Source: Pseudomonadota bacterium (GTDB taxonomy: Bacteria > Pseudomonadota > Alphaproteobacteria > Reyranellales > Reyranellaceae). From it: 64,000 nt of DNA. The DNA lies in assembly GCA_023416135.1 (NCBI GenBank), contig JAEZIF010000296.1, positions 1-64,000 on the forward strand. Reading direction: 5' to 3'. The position numbers and the translations under genes were made by a program. The first letter of the stretch is position 1. Every line of letters starts with the position of its first letter. The notes below the pieces were generated by a model that searched no databases, had not been told where the DNA came from, and worked only from the letters and a program-made list of their open reading frames with translations. Positions 34,751-44,351 of the stretch are shown here, piece after piece.

Positions 34751-35691
34751 TGGGGCAACGGATGAAATTGGAAGTGCTGGATCTGGCGAGACGATGGAAG
34801 CGGCGCATCGTAACGAAGTGGCGACAGAGAACTTGGATACCCGCTTGGACGAGCCCAGAGGAACAAGGCTACCTCACGAAGTACGCGGCCCGGGATTACA
34901 CGGGAACTGGCGAAATCATAGATCTGGGTTGTCTTCTGGGCGCGACGACCATAGCGCTCGCGAGAGGCTTGCAAGTCAACGGTTCCGTCTCGAACAAGGC
35001 AGGGAGAATTCACGCCTACGATCGCTTTCAATGGGAAGAAGTATTCGGAACGCTGCCCGGCGGATTTGCTCGCCGATACGAACCTGGCGAAAGCTTTCTC
35101 GGAGAGTTCGAAGCTCGCATCTCCAAGCTCGCAAGGTTCATAAAGTCATATCCAGGCGATATTACCGAGATCGGTTGGCGTGGTGATCCGATAGAGTTCC
35201 TGCTGGTCGATGCCAACAAGTCGTGGGCGCTGTGCGAGTTCATCGGCCGGCGGTTTTATCCGCATCTTCTGGCAGGCAGTTCGTATATTTTTGAGCAGGA
35301 TTTCAAGCACTACTACACGCCCTGGGTGCACATCCTCGGCTATCGACTCAGGTCGGTCCTGCTTCCGTATTGTGAGATGGCGGGCACTTGCAGCATGGTG
35401 TTCAAGCCAACCAAGGCGATCGATCCCGCGATGGTTCCTTCAGTGGAGGAAATGAAGGCGGTCAGCCCGGAAGAACTGGACGAGGTATTCGACCTTTCCT
35501 TGAGCCTTGTCCGCAGCGGCTCGACCTGGGAGAGAGCAAACGTGATGGCATCAAAGGTGATGTTCTACATACATCAGAACCGCATGGCAGAAGCACGTGA
35601 GGTGTTCGATGCCGTGAAAGCCAAAGGGTTCACCATTGATTCGGACCTGAATGTGTGTGGCCGGCTTCTTGCTGAGGAGTCGACGCAATAG
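34747..35691 (+). CDS. Methyltransferase-like protein with helical C-terminus
   Basis: The 314-residue protein has a class I SAM-like core: TGEIIDLGCLLGATTIALAR, IHAYDRFQWEE, PIEFLLVDANKSWAL and YIFEQDF. This resembles Methyltransf_24/TylF enzymes. About 90 C-terminal residues are helical and TPR-like (MFYIHQNRMAEAREVF). Catalytic assignment is uncertain. The start overlaps the stop of the previous gene, making a glf-unknown-methyltransferase unit that ends before the convergent GT2 gene. Confidence 0.68.
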   Translation: MMGQRMKLEVLDLARRWKRRIVTKWRQRTWIPAWTSPEEQGYLTKYAARDYTGTGEIIDLGCLLGATTIALARGLQVNGSVSNKAGRIHAYDRFQWEEVFGTLPGGFARRYEPGESFLGEFEARISKLARFIKSYPGDITEIGWRGDPIEFLLVDANKSWALCEFIGRRFYPHLLAGSSYIFEQDFKHYYTPWVHILGYRLRSVLLPYCEMAGTCSMVFKPTKAIDPAMVPSVEEMKAVSPEELDEVFDLSLSLVRSGSTWERANVMASKVMFYIHQNRMAEAREVFDAVKAKGFTIDSDLNVCGRLLAEESTQ

Positions 35692-35702
35692 GTCGCCGAA
35701 CT

Positions 35703-36647
35703 TCAGGGCCAGCCGCTTGCGACCTGCAAGCGGCGCGCCGCGCGCCAGCCGATCAGGCGGGAGAGGATCATGAACGTCGGCCCGCCTCGAGGCAGAATGG
35801 TCTCCTGATGCAGGGCGTGAGCGCGTTCCAGGGCCCTCTCGGCCAGCAACGGATCATAGGGATAGCAAGCGTGGGCCAGATGCTGCCAACTCAGTGAAAA
35901 GCCGCGTCGAGCAGGCTCGCGGCTGTCCTTGGCCAGCACGTACTGCTGGCACAGCTCTATCACCTTCTCTTGTGAGGCCCAGTGCGCCGGCGTCTTGCGG
36001 CCGGAGAGGCTCCCCGAAATCCCCGAGCGATAACGGCAACGGGCGCCCTCGCAGAACAGGACTCGTTCGGCGGCCAGGAGCACGCGGGTAAAATATTCCG
36101 CATCGTTGTTGAGCGTCAGATCTTCGCGCCAGGCTCCGGCGGCTCGGGCAATGGGCATGGGTACGAGCCACAAGGCCGGAAACATCATTCCCAGGCCGTT
36201 GGCCCGCGATTCCACCAGCCAGTCGAGGCTGGCGAGGTCGCGCGAGACGGTCTCGGCTTCGAAGCTCGTATCTTCGGGCCGTTCGTAGAATCTTCCCCAG
36301 CGAGCGGAAGCGACACAGCGTGGCGCGACAGTCAACCTCGCCATTTGGATCTCGATCTTGTCCGGGTCGAGCAGATCGTCGGCGTCCAGATACTGGACGA
36401 AATCGCCTGTGGCACGCGCCAGGCCGACGTTGAGCGCTGCCGTCTGCCCGCGATTGGATTGCCGAATGAGGGTAAGGCCGAGCTCTGCAAATGTTTCGAT
36501 GATCCGAACGCTGTCATCGGTCGAACCGTCGTCGACAACGATGACCTCGAGGTTCGGCCACGTCTGCCGCCGCACGCTATCGAGCGTCTCACCGACATAT
36601 CGCGCGGCGTTGTAGCAGGGGATGATCACCGAAACTTTGGCGGTCAT
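35703..36647 (-). CDS. Glycosyltransferase family 2
   Basis: A 314-residue GT-A enzyme. KVSVIIPCYNAARYVGETLD begins it, VIVVDDGSTDDS binds nucleotide, and the D-x-D region is VQYLDADDLLDPDKI. Inverting GT2 transfer of one sugar is expected. It is the last gene of a minus-strand run that begins with the ABC exporter at 42356. No transmembrane segment is seen, so it is cytosolic or peripherally membrane-bound. Confidence 0.9.
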   Translation of the reverse strand: MTAKVSVIIPCYNAARYVGETLDSVRRQTWPNLEVIVVDDGSTDDSVRIIETFAELGLTLIRQSNRGQTAALNVGLARATGDFVQYLDADDLLDPDKIEIQMARLTVAPRCVASARWGRFYERPEDTSFEAETVSRDLASLDWLVESRANGLGMMFPALWLVPMPIARAAGAWREDLTLNNDAEYFTRVLLAAERVLFCEGARCRYRSGISGSLSGRKTPAHWASQEKVIELCQQYVLAKDSREPARRGFSLSWQHLAHACYPYDPLLAERALERAHALHQETILPRGGPTFMILSRLIGWRAARRLQVASGWP

Positions 36648-36931
36648 GGGCGTCGCGATGAGACGCGATGATGAGCGTGCGCTGCGCGTCGTTCTGCAGG
36701 GGCGCCTTCAGGCGCTCCGGCAAGGGTTTCGAGCAACTTCTCCCAAGAGCCCAATCCACTCGACGGCATCACATCGGCCAACCATGCCCTCGGGCATGTC
36801 CTTGGTACTTTCTGATCCGCTATAGGCCATAGACCCTGCCAATCAGCTCTGCAATACGAGCCCAGTCGGACGCGGACGAGTTCATGCAATCTGCGGCGCG
36901 CTTTCCTGCCACGAATGGCGAGCGGTCTCCG
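36648..36931. other. Intergenic region with short open fragments
   Basis: These 284 bases hold several short minus-strand frames (for example a 40-codon one at 36708-36830 beginning MAYSGSEST), none of which I recognise. It may be the remains of a deleted gene inside the operon, or simply spacer. Confidence 0.4.
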
Positions 36932-37924
36932 TCACGGCCGCCTGCCTCGCTCGGCGTCGGCGATTGCCCGGCGCCAGCCGTGTTGGAAATACGAGCGTTT
37001 CGAGGACGAAACATAGTGATGCAGGGCAGCCGTCGGAGTGCGTCCCTCGGCGAGGCCGGGCAAGACCACGTAGTCGGGCGGATCGAGTCGATGGCACTTC
37101 TGGCCGGTCAGGAGCATCGCGGTGAGTGCCTGCTCCTGAAAGTAGTGGGTTCCTTCCCGTTCCAGCATTTCTCGGCACCAATACTCGAGTCGGTCCCAAT
37201 CGATGGCGTCAGACCGCAGGCCGCAGACCCCGACATTCACGCGCGCCGGCGGTTCGCCTCCTGCAAGCTCACGCATCAAACGGGCCGAATAGCCGTAGGC
37301 GCTGGTGCTTTCGACGAGGCAACAGGGGTGGTCGGGCGCAGCCAGCCAGTCCAGCAGCGCCTTCGGCGAACGAAAGACCAGCATGTCTGAGTCGAGAACC
37401 GCCAACCAGCCGCTGCGTCCGGCGTGGATATCGGTGAGCTTGCGCAGATGGGGATAGCTCAGCCGACGACGGCGCAGGGCAGGAAACCTCGCGAACGGCA
37501 GATGCGTGTCGAGCCCGGCCTCGATCTGGGCGCTGGCAACCAACCGGGCCCAGGGCACCACCCGGCTGAAGGCGGACCAGATGACTTCGTTGAAGGTCCC
37601 GTCGTCGTACACCACAGGCATGATCCGCACGCGAGAATGCGTCTGGAGGGAGACGACGCAGAACAGGGTCTGCCACCAGAAGCGCTCGCCGCTGAGGAAC
37701 GCGATTTCAACGGTGTCGCGGCCCCCGCGAGCGGCCAGCGGCGATAGCGCCTGGGCCGCGGCAATCATCTCGAGCCGGGCCTGTTCGGTGCGCCGCTGTT
37801 CCCAAGGCCCACCTTCGGCAATCGATTGGCGGAGCCGGCCAAGCGGCTCGTGGTAGTAGCGCAACACGGCCGGTCCAAGGCCGAAGGCTCTCGAAAAGCG
37901 GCGCAGGCGCCCGGGCAATGCCAT
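36932..37924 (-). CDS. GT8-like / nucleotide-sugar transferase fold protein
   Basis: The 330-residue protein looks like a GT-A glycosyltransferase. EIAFLSGERFWWQTLFCVVS opens the fold, GWLAVLDSDMLVFRSP carries a D-x-D metal-binding motif, and NVGVCGLRSDAIDW and HYFQEQALTAMLL follow as in GT8-type retaining enzymes. The GAGG site five bases before ATG 37924 decides the start. It comes 7 bases after the GT2 gene upstream. Confidence 0.75.
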   Translation of the reverse strand: MALPGRLRRFSRAFGLGPAVLRYYHEPLGRLRQSIAEGGPWEQRRTEQARLEMIAAAQALSPLAARGGRDTVEIAFLSGERFWWQTLFCVVSLQTHSRVRIMPVVYDDGTFNEVIWSAFSRVVPWARLVASAQIEAGLDTHLPFARFPALRRRRLSYPHLRKLTDIHAGRSGWLAVLDSDMLVFRSPKALLDWLAAPDHPCCLVESTSAYGYSARLMRELAGGEPPARVNVGVCGLRSDAIDWDRLEYWCREMLEREGTHYFQEQALTAMLLTGQKCHRLDPPDYVVLPGLAEGRTPTAALHHYVSSSKRSYFQHGWRRAIADAERGRRP

Positions 37925-37931
37925 GACAGCC

Positions 37932-38897
37932 TCAGCCGGCGCCATGTTGCGCACGCCAAAGATCGGCGCGGCCGTCGAACTGGCCACAAGCCCCCCGCCA
38001 CCGGATGTAGGCGGCCGGACCGGACCAGGCACGGTAAGAAAGATAGGCTCGCGCTTTTCGCACCATGAGCCTGCTCGGATCGAGCGCTCGCCAAGGCCTG
38101 ATTCCGTGGACGTCGAGAACGCGGATCCAGGTTCGGTTGGTGCTATAGGCGTAGGCGGCGAGGTAGTCGCGGGTCAGGCGGCCCGCCGGAATCACGTGTT
38201 CGAGCCGCAGCCCGGGCAGGTAGGCGACTCGCCAGCCTCTCTCCAGCACAACCATGATGATGTCGTTGTCCTCGCCGCTGGCCAGATCCGCTCCCCGCCG
38301 GCCCAGCCCGAGGCGCCCTGGGCTTGCCGCGGCCGCCGACGCATAGGCCGCGAACAGGTCACGCCGGATGACGAGCCCGGCGCCGATTGGGGCGCAGCGA
38401 GGGTAGGATCGCTTGGCGTGATCGATGCCTTCCCAAGAGGCGTATTGCGCTGTCTCGCCGAGATCTCGACAGGCGAGGTCGATATCGAGGCTGTCAAACC
38501 ACGGCGGCGTCGGCACCTCATAGCGCGCGATCGACCTGCCGCCGGCGGCCCCCAGAGAAACGTCCGCCGACATAGCTTCCGCGGCGCGGCTCAAATAGGC
38601 CTCGTCGAGCAGATTGTCGTCATCGACGAACGCCAGGATCTCCCCCGATGCCTCGGCGAGTCCGCGCAGGCGAGCATGAGTTAGACCGAGACGCTCCTCT
38701 CGTACGATGCGTGCCCTCTCGAGGCCGCGCAAATCGATCGATCCGTTCAACGGACGGGTACTGGCGTTGTCGACAATGATCAGTTCCCAACAGCCTTCGT
38801 CGAGCGCCCGTTGGCGCCGCAGGGCGTCAAGGGCCTCCTCGAGCACGGCCCGCCGCGGGTCGTGCGTGCAGAGGATAACCGAAAGAAAAGTCGTCAT
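37932..38897 (-). CDS. Glycosyltransferase family 2
   Basis: A 321-residue GT-A enzyme with LSVILCTHDPRRAVLEEALD, LIIVDNAST, the D-x-D segment ILAFVDDDNLLDEAYL and the later ASGEDNDIIMVVLERGWRVA acidic motif. It probably adds a sugar to the glycan exported by the adjacent ABC transporter. It overlaps the upstream GT4 gene as ATGA. Confidence 0.9.
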   Translation of the reverse strand: MTTFLSVILCTHDPRRAVLEEALDALRRQRALDEGCWELIIVDNASTRPLNGSIDLRGLERARIVREERLGLTHARLRGLAEASGEILAFVDDDNLLDEAYLSRAAEAMSADVSLGAAGGRSIARYEVPTPPWFDSLDIDLACRDLGETAQYASWEGIDHAKRSYPRCAPIGAGLVIRRDLFAAYASAAAASPGRLGLGRRGADLASGEDNDIIMVVLERGWRVAYLPGLRLEHVIPAGRLTRDYLAAYAYSTNRTWIRVLDVHGIRPWRALDPSRLMVRKARAYLSYRAWSGPAAYIRWRGACGQFDGRADLWRAQHGAG

Positions 38898-40123
38898 CGC
38901 GCCGCTGCCGCAACGCAGCGAGGACGGCCCCGCTCGATTGCGCGGACGTAACTGGCTTCCTGCAGGGGGCCAATGACATCTGAACTGTACGTCGTGCGGG
39001 CATGCGCACGGGCCGTTTCGCCCATGTCGATACGACGCACGGGGTCGGCTAGCATATCGAGGATCGCATCCGCCAAGCCGCGCGGATCGCGCGGCTCGAC
39101 GAGTCTTCCACTGCGACCATCGTCGATGAGCTCGGCCATGCCACTGCCGCCGCTGGCAACTACGCCGCGGCCCGCGGCCATGGCCTCAAGGCACACGAAG
39201 CCCACACTCTCCCAGATGCTCGGGAATACGCAGATGTCTGTGTCACCGAGCAACCGCGGGACCTCGGAATATGGAAGCCCGCCGACAAACTCGACGGCTT
39301 CTGCAAAACGCCCCAACACCCGGCGCATGTGCGCGGCGAGGTCCTCGCCCGTGGTCGGATGGGGAAGGGAGCGGCCAACGAGGCGGAACTTGGCATCGCG
39401 CGTGCGCGTCAGGACGAGCCTCATCGCCTCCGCGAGTTCCATCACACCCTTCCGTGCCTCGAGTCGGCCGAGGTAGGTGATCCGGCGTGTCGCGGTCGCG
39501 ACAGGAAGAGCCAGGAGATCTGCCGGGGGATCGAAGACATAGGGCAGATGCACGAGCCGTCCAGGCTCAAGGTTCCAGCGCGATTGAACCAGGTCGAGGA
39601 TGGCGTGGGAGGGAGCGACGATCTCGCTCGCAGCCATGGCGTGTTGTCGCTCGGGATCGCCCGCGGGATCGTATCGCCAGTAGGCCCGGGGCAGACGCCC
39701 GCGACGCAAGGCACCCACTACGAAGCGGGTCTTCTGCAAGCCCGACATGTAGCTGTGTTGGATCTCGTCGAGCAAGAAGGTCGGCGTGTGGAGCTTCACT
39801 ACCAATGGCAGATCCGGAAACGACCGGGCCAGCTCCATCGCTTCGGCGCCGTACTCCGGTCCCTCGACCACGTCGAACGGGCGAGCAGTGTGGCGCTCAG
39901 CGAACAGCGAAGCCACGGTACGGGGAAAGCATTGCCTCTCGGCTGGAGCGGCATGAACGACGATACCAGGGGGCAGCGCGAGCGGATCGGCCGCCGCGGA
40001 CGTGAACACCTCCACCTCATGACCCCGAGCGGCCATCATGGCGGCCGCTCCGCGTGCATAAGTCCCGATTCCTCCGCTGACAGCCGTCCCCGCGAACTCG
40101 TAGCTGATGAGCGCGAGTCTCAC
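38894..40123 (-). CDS. Glycosyltransferase family 4
   Basis: A 409-residue GT-B enzyme. ISYEFAGTAVSGGIGTYARG is the acceptor-side start, TYLGRLEARKGVMELAEAM the linker, and PSIWESVGFVCLEAMAAGRG the E-x7-E donor signature. It is coupled by ATGA overlaps to the exporter ATPase gene upstream and the GT2 gene downstream. Confidence 0.92.
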   Translation of the reverse strand: MRLALISYEFAGTAVSGGIGTYARGAAAMMAARGHEVEVFTSAAADPLALPPGIVVHAAPAERQCFPRTVASLFAERHTARPFDVVEGPEYGAEAMELARSFPDLPLVVKLHTPTFLLDEIQHSYMSGLQKTRFVVGALRRGRLPRAYWRYDPAGDPERQHAMAASEIVAPSHAILDLVQSRWNLEPGRLVHLPYVFDPPADLLALPVATATRRITYLGRLEARKGVMELAEAMRLVLTRTRDAKFRLVGRSLPHPTTGEDLAAHMRRVLGRFAEAVEFVGGLPYSEVPRLLGDTDICVFPSIWESVGFVCLEAMAAGRGVVASGGSGMAELIDDGRSGRLVEPRDPRGLADAILDMLADPVRRIDMGETARAHARTTYSSDVIGPLQEASYVRAIERGRPRCVAAAAR

Positions 40124-41487
40124 TCGTCGAACCGACCACGCGGCTGGTCGCCCCCGGATTCGGATCTTCCGTCTGAATGGGTGCCGGCACCCCCGATGTG
40201 CGCATCGCAGGATCTTACCGAAGTGAACTCAAGAGGTGCGGTCAGCCTCATCGCCAGGGGGCCAACACCATAGTCCTGTCGGAAGTTGAAGGCGATGCCG
40301 TCTGGACTGCAGGTATCAACGGAAAAGCGAATGGCGCTGTCGACCCGATGGTCGACGACGACGTTGGTGAAATACGTCTGCAGATCGATACCATATTCGC
40401 CGGCCGCAAGGTGAAAGGCGTCGAGCGACAGGGTGCATTCGTAGCGCCCTGGTTGCGCCGGCAGCGGGACTTGATTGAAAACGGCCGACGAAAAGAAGGC
40501 AAGCGGCAGGTTGTTCTGGTCGCGCAGGATGACCTCGAGCGACATGCCCCGCATGCCGGTCGTTTCGACCACCACCCGCAAGCGCAGGGCCGTTCCTGGA
40601 ACGAAGCGTGTAGTCGGCACGCCCTCTTGATCGACGAGTTCCGCAGAAACCAGAGTCGAACTTTTTCCGCGGCCCCATTGCCGGTCCTGGCTGCCCTTGA
40701 TCAGCGTCGACGTGTAATGAGCCAACCCGGCATCGACCGGGCCATCGAAGATCAGCCGTCCGCCCTGGAGGACGATGCTTCGTCGGGTCAATGCCATCAC
40801 TGCTGAAAAATTGTGGCTGACGAACAGGACGGTTCGCCCGCTGCCTGCGACTTCGGACATGCGGTTCAAGCAACGTGCCTGGAATTCCGCGTCCCCTACG
40901 GCGAGCACTTCGTCGACCACCAGGATTTCCGCCTCCAGATGAGCGGCCACGGCGAAGGCGAGACGGACATACATTCCGACCGAATACCGCTTCACCGGCG
41001 TATCGATGAACTTGCCGACGCCCGAGAACTCGACGATCTCGTCGAAGCGCCGGCGCATCTCCTGGCGGCTCATGCCGAGAATGGCGCCATTGAGGAAGAT
41101 GTTCTCGCGCCCGCTGAGCTCAGGATGGAAACCGGTGCCGACCTCGAGCAGGCTGTTCACGCGGCCGCGAATCTCGACGCGCCCTGTCGTGGGGTCGGTG
41201 ATGCGCGACAGGATCTTCAGCAGGGTCGTCTTGCCCGCGCCATTGCTTCCGATGATGCTGACCAGCTCGCCAGGCTTGATCTCGAAATTGAGATCCCGCA
41301 GCGCCCAGAATTCCTCGAGGTGGTCGCCCGCGTACAGCGGCCTGCCCTTCAGAAGATCCGCTGCGTTGCGCAGCATCGAGCGCGCCGCTCTCGCCACGGC
41401 ATCGCGCAACAGGCCGTCGCGTTCGACCTTGTGGCCGATCACGAACTTCTTGCCGAGATTCTCGACGCGGATCACCGGCTCGGACAT
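40120..41487 (-). CDS. wzt: Polysaccharide ABC exporter ATPase with Wzt C-terminal domain
   Basis: The 455-residue ATPase drives export of completed, lipid-linked glycan across the inner membrane. It has Walker A IIGSNGAGKTTLLK, the signature YSVGMYVRLAFAVAAHLE, Walker B ILVVDEVLAVGD and the switch His in FVSHNF. About 200 C-terminal residues form a beta-rich Wzt-type domain, which in O9a-like systems recognises the modified glycan terminus. ATG 41487 was chosen over an upstream extension that overlaps the permease. It lies two bases after the permease stop. Confidence 0.93.
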   Translation of the reverse strand: MSEPVIRVENLGKKFVIGHKVERDGLLRDAVARAARSMLRNAADLLKGRPLYAGDHLEEFWALRDLNFEIKPGELVSIIGSNGAGKTTLLKILSRITDPTTGRVEIRGRVNSLLEVGTGFHPELSGRENIFLNGAILGMSRQEMRRRFDEIVEFSGVGKFIDTPVKRYSVGMYVRLAFAVAAHLEAEILVVDEVLAVGDAEFQARCLNRMSEVAGSGRTVLFVSHNFSAVMALTRRSIVLQGGRLIFDGPVDAGLAHYTSTLIKGSQDRQWGRGKSSTLVSAELVDQEGVPTTRFVPGTALRLRVVVETTGMRGMSLEVILRDQNNLPLAFFSSAVFNQVPLPAQPGRYECTLSLDAFHLAAGEYGIDLQTYFTNVVVDHRVDSAIRFSVDTCSPDGIAFNFRQDYGVGPLAMRLTAPLEFTSVRSCDAHIGGAGTHSDGRSESGGDQPRGRFDE

Positions 41488-41489
41488 TC

Positions 41490-42356
41490 TCAGATAAGGT
41501 CCGCAAAGCCGCGTTCGATGCGGCGGAAGGTGGCGATGCCGAGCCAGAGAAAGCCGGCCGTGACAACCAGGCTGAGTACGAAGCCCGGCAGGTAGATGGG
41601 GCTTGCACCACCGACGATGCACCACCGGAACCCATCTATGATGCCGACCATGGGGTTCAGGTTATACAGCAGTCGCCATTGCTCGGGCACGATCGTGCTC
41701 TCGAAGCCGACCGGTGAAACATATAGGCCGAACTGGAGCACGAACGGGATAACGAAGCGAAAGTCGCGATACTTGACGACGATTGCAGCTGCCCATATCG
41801 CCGGACCCAGGCTGGCCAGCAGTGCAAGCAGCACGAAGACAGGAAGAAGCAGGAGCTGCCAGCCGGGGACGATGAGGTACCAGACCATCAGTCCGGCCAG
41901 AATCGAGAGGCTCACCGCGAAATCGATCATCACGACGAGCACGGTCGCAAGTGGAACGATCATCCGCGGGAAGTAGACTTTGCTAATGAGATTGCCATTG
42001 GAGATCACGCTCGACGAGGCTTCGCTGAGAACGGAGGAGAACAGCGTCCACGGAAGCAACCCGCCTATGACCACGATCGCGTAGGGAATCCCGTTGGAGG
42101 TCGGCAGCTTGGCAAGATGGCCGAACACCACTGTAAACACGATCATCGTCAGGAAGGGGCGAACGAACGCCCAAGCGATTCCAATCGCCGTCTGCTTGTA
42201 CCTGACCGCGACATCGCGCCAGGCCAGGATGAACAGAAGTCCGCGGTAGCGCCAGATGTCCTGCCAATATTGACGGTCAGCCCGGCCGGCTTCGAGTACC
42301 AAGTGCGTGCTGGAGAGACGGTCGGCGGAACTCATGCGATCCATTCCACGATACAT
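41490..42356 (-). CDS. wzm: Polysaccharide ABC-2 exporter permease
   Basis: The 288-residue protein has six predicted helices and the ABC-2 signature. LVLEAGRADRQYWQDIWRY lies before the first helix, LAWRDVAVRYKQTAIGIAWA is the coupling segment, FGHLAKLPTSNGIPYA and the ending WLGIATFRRIERGFADLI are typical of Wzm/TagG-type exporters. Together with Wzt it forms the exporter. It heads the minus-strand operon through GT4, GT2, GT8-like and GT2 genes. The start may be 42356 or the internal Met at 42335. Confidence 0.92.
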   Translation of the reverse strand: MYRGMDRMSSADRLSSTHLVLEAGRADRQYWQDIWRYRGLLFILAWRDVAVRYKQTAIGIAWAFVRPFLTMIVFTVVFGHLAKLPTSNGIPYAIVVIGGLLPWTLFSSVLSEASSSVISNGNLISKVYFPRMIVPLATVLVVMIDFAVSLSILAGLMVWYLIVPGWQLLLLPVFVLLALLASLGPAIWAAAIVVKYRDFRFVIPFVLQFGLYVSPVGFESTIVPEQWRLLYNLNPMVGIIDGFRWCIVGGASPIYLPGFVLSLVVTAGFLWLGIATFRRIERGFADLI

Positions 42357-42838
42357 ACCCCATATCAGCCGAGCGAGCGTTTGTTAGCTGAGGCGGATGA
42401 CAGTCTGGCCTGGTGGGCGCTCCCGCATCAAAGCCGCCAGGGCGGGAGCTCGACGGTCGCCGGCATGCCCGTTTTGCGTGGGCAGGTTCGGGGACCCTTT
42501 GCGAAACCTGGTAACTTATCTAGTCCGCGCGCCGATGGAGATACGATCGTTCCCGCGACTTGGTCCGAAGCCGGCCCCGTCGACCCAGCTCGACAAGAAA
42601 ATTGTCATCGCAGGCGAAGTCGAGTACAGGCAGCGGCTCGGAGACCCGTCGTGGCCTTGCGTCGAAGAGCCGGCAGCTCATTTTCCCCCTATCTACGCGA
42701 CGCCTGCGGCCAACCTGCGGGCGCCTGCATGCACAAGATTTCAATGCCATCCTGTTTCGGGCCGCGGCTGCCGGAGCGAGCGAGGTCGACCGTTCAGCCC
42801 CGTCGTCGTACGCGTAGTCGAAGCCGGGTCAGCACGTT
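42357..42838. other. Intergenic region between exporter and polymerase genes
   Basis: A stretch of 482 bases between divergent genes. It has open frames on the plus strand but none with a family match; the one from 42397 is the antisense-like shadow of the next gene. Promoters for both directions must lie here; I found no clear EcfG match or terminator. Confidence 0.5.
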
Positions 42839-44311
42839 GTGAGCGACCGGCCGATGACGAGCGTGGCAGCGACGACGACCGCCAGGACGACCAGGCTCGA
42901 CCTAGAGTTGGTCCGTCGGGGCTCCCTGTATCTCGCGATCGCCAATGTTCTCGTCGCGCCGTTTGCTCCCGATCCACTGGCTTACGGGGCGGGGGGGATC
43001 GTTCCGTTCGTCTTGATGACGATCATCGGTCGACCGACCATGCCCAAAGCAATCGTGTTTTTTCTGCTTTGGCAGTGGGGGCAGGTCTTCGCGCGTGCGA
43101 TCCAATCGGTGCTGGACGGCGAGTCGATCGGGGCGAGCATCGATGGTGTCGACCTGCTGTACGCCTATTGGTATGCGCTCGCATCCCTGATTACGTTGGC
43201 GCTTGCGTTCCGGCTTGTGCTTGGAAACCTGCCGTCGCCGACGGTCTCGGAATATCATGCCCACGAGCGGTGGCGGCCGCCGGACCTGGTGATGGTGTAC
43301 TTCGCTGCGATCGCGGCGTCGGTGGCGTTCACCTTTTTGGGCCGCTCGGTGCCGGGCGTGGACCAGCCCTTCCAGGCCGCGGCACAGGTGAAGGTCGTCG
43401 CCCTGTTCCTGCTGTGCACCTATGTCTTTACGACCGGCAGGGGACGCGGAGCCCTGCTTGCCGTGATCTTCGTCGAAATTCTGGTCGGATTCACCGGCTT
43501 TCTCGCGGACTTTCGCGCGGTATTCATCTACGTCGCGGTTGCCGCCCTGGCGGCGCGTATCAAATGGACTGGTGCGACGACGGCAGCAGCGCTTGTTTGG
43601 CTGGCAGTCTTGCTCGTCCTCGCGCTGTTCTGGACGTCCGTCAAGGCCGAATACCGCGACTACGTGACCGGCACCGATGAAACGACTCAGCAGATCAGGG
43701 TTCCGCTCGATCAGCGGGTGGCCTATCTCGGTGACAAAGCGCTGAACATCGGTGACACGAAGTGGGGCGAGACAGCCTATCTGCTCCTGACGCGCTTTGC
43801 CTACATCGACATATTCGGCCAAGTCATCGGCGTCGACAGAGGTACCCACGAGCCAATCGCAGCGAGACAGTGGAAGGACGCTCTCGCCCACGTATTCCAA
43901 CCACGGTTTCTCTTCCCGAATAAGCCTGTCCTTTCGGACAGCGAAGTGTTCATACGGCTCGCGCGCTCCGATCCGATGGAGCAGATCCGCCTCGGCACGT
44001 CGATCAGCGTCGGCTACATGGCGGAGAACTACGTCGACCTCGGTTTTCCCGGTATGCTCGCAGGCATCTTTGCGTATGGCCTGATGTTCGCTCTGGTCAT
44101 TCGATATTTCATGACCCGATCGCTTCCCTGGATGCTCAGGGAAGCCATTGTCATGGGGCTTGCCTACAATGTCGCTAGCACCGGGGTCGAAGTGTCGCTG
44201 CCGAAGCTCCTGGGCGCGACGGCGATGTTCTTCCTGGTCTGGTCCCTGATGGCCAAGTTTGCACTTCCGGTCGCCATGCGTTGGCTCGACCGACGTGCAG
44301 GCCTGCCCTAG
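42839..44311 (+). CDS. Polymerase-like polytopic membrane protein (Wzy candidate)
   Basis: The 490-residue protein has about 12 predicted helices (for instance KAIVFFLLWQWGQVFARAI, LLYAYWYALASLITLALAF) and a large loop with DTKWGETAYLLLTRFAYIDI and PNKPVLSDSEVFIRLA. This resembles oligosaccharide-repeat polymerases, which share topology but little sequence. The ending (GYMAENYVDLGFPGMLAGIF) is common in annotated Wzy-like proteins. The start is GTG 42839 or ATG 42854. Its occurrence beside an ABC exporter is unusual. Confidence 0.7.
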   Translation: MSDRPMTSVAATTTARTTRLDLELVRRGSLYLAIANVLVAPFAPDPLAYGAGGIVPFVLMTIIGRPTMPKAIVFFLLWQWGQVFARAIQSVLDGESIGASIDGVDLLYAYWYALASLITLALAFRLVLGNLPSPTVSEYHAHERWRPPDLVMVYFAAIAASVAFTFLGRSVPGVDQPFQAAAQVKVVALFLLCTYVFTTGRGRGALLAVIFVEILVGFTGFLADFRAVFIYVAVAALAARIKWTGATTAAALVWLAVLLVLALFWTSVKAEYRDYVTGTDETTQQIRVPLDQRVAYLGDKALNIGDTKWGETAYLLLTRFAYIDIFGQVIGVDRGTHEPIAARQWKDALAHVFQPRFLFPNKPVLSDSEVFIRLARSDPMEQIRLGTSISVGYMAENYVDLGFPGMLAGIFAYGLMFALVIRYFMTRSLPWMLREAIVMGLAYNVASTGVEVSLPKLLGATAMFFLVWSLMAKFALPVAMRWLDRRAGLP

Positions 44312-44351
44312 AATCGCTGCTGCCAAAGCGTCGAGTCGCGGTGGACGGGCC

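Noticed and set aside
42397..43680. A 427-codon plus frame and a 474-codon minus frame over the polymerase gene.
   Set aside because: Both lack the membrane helices shown by the frame at 42839-44311 and look like shadows of it.
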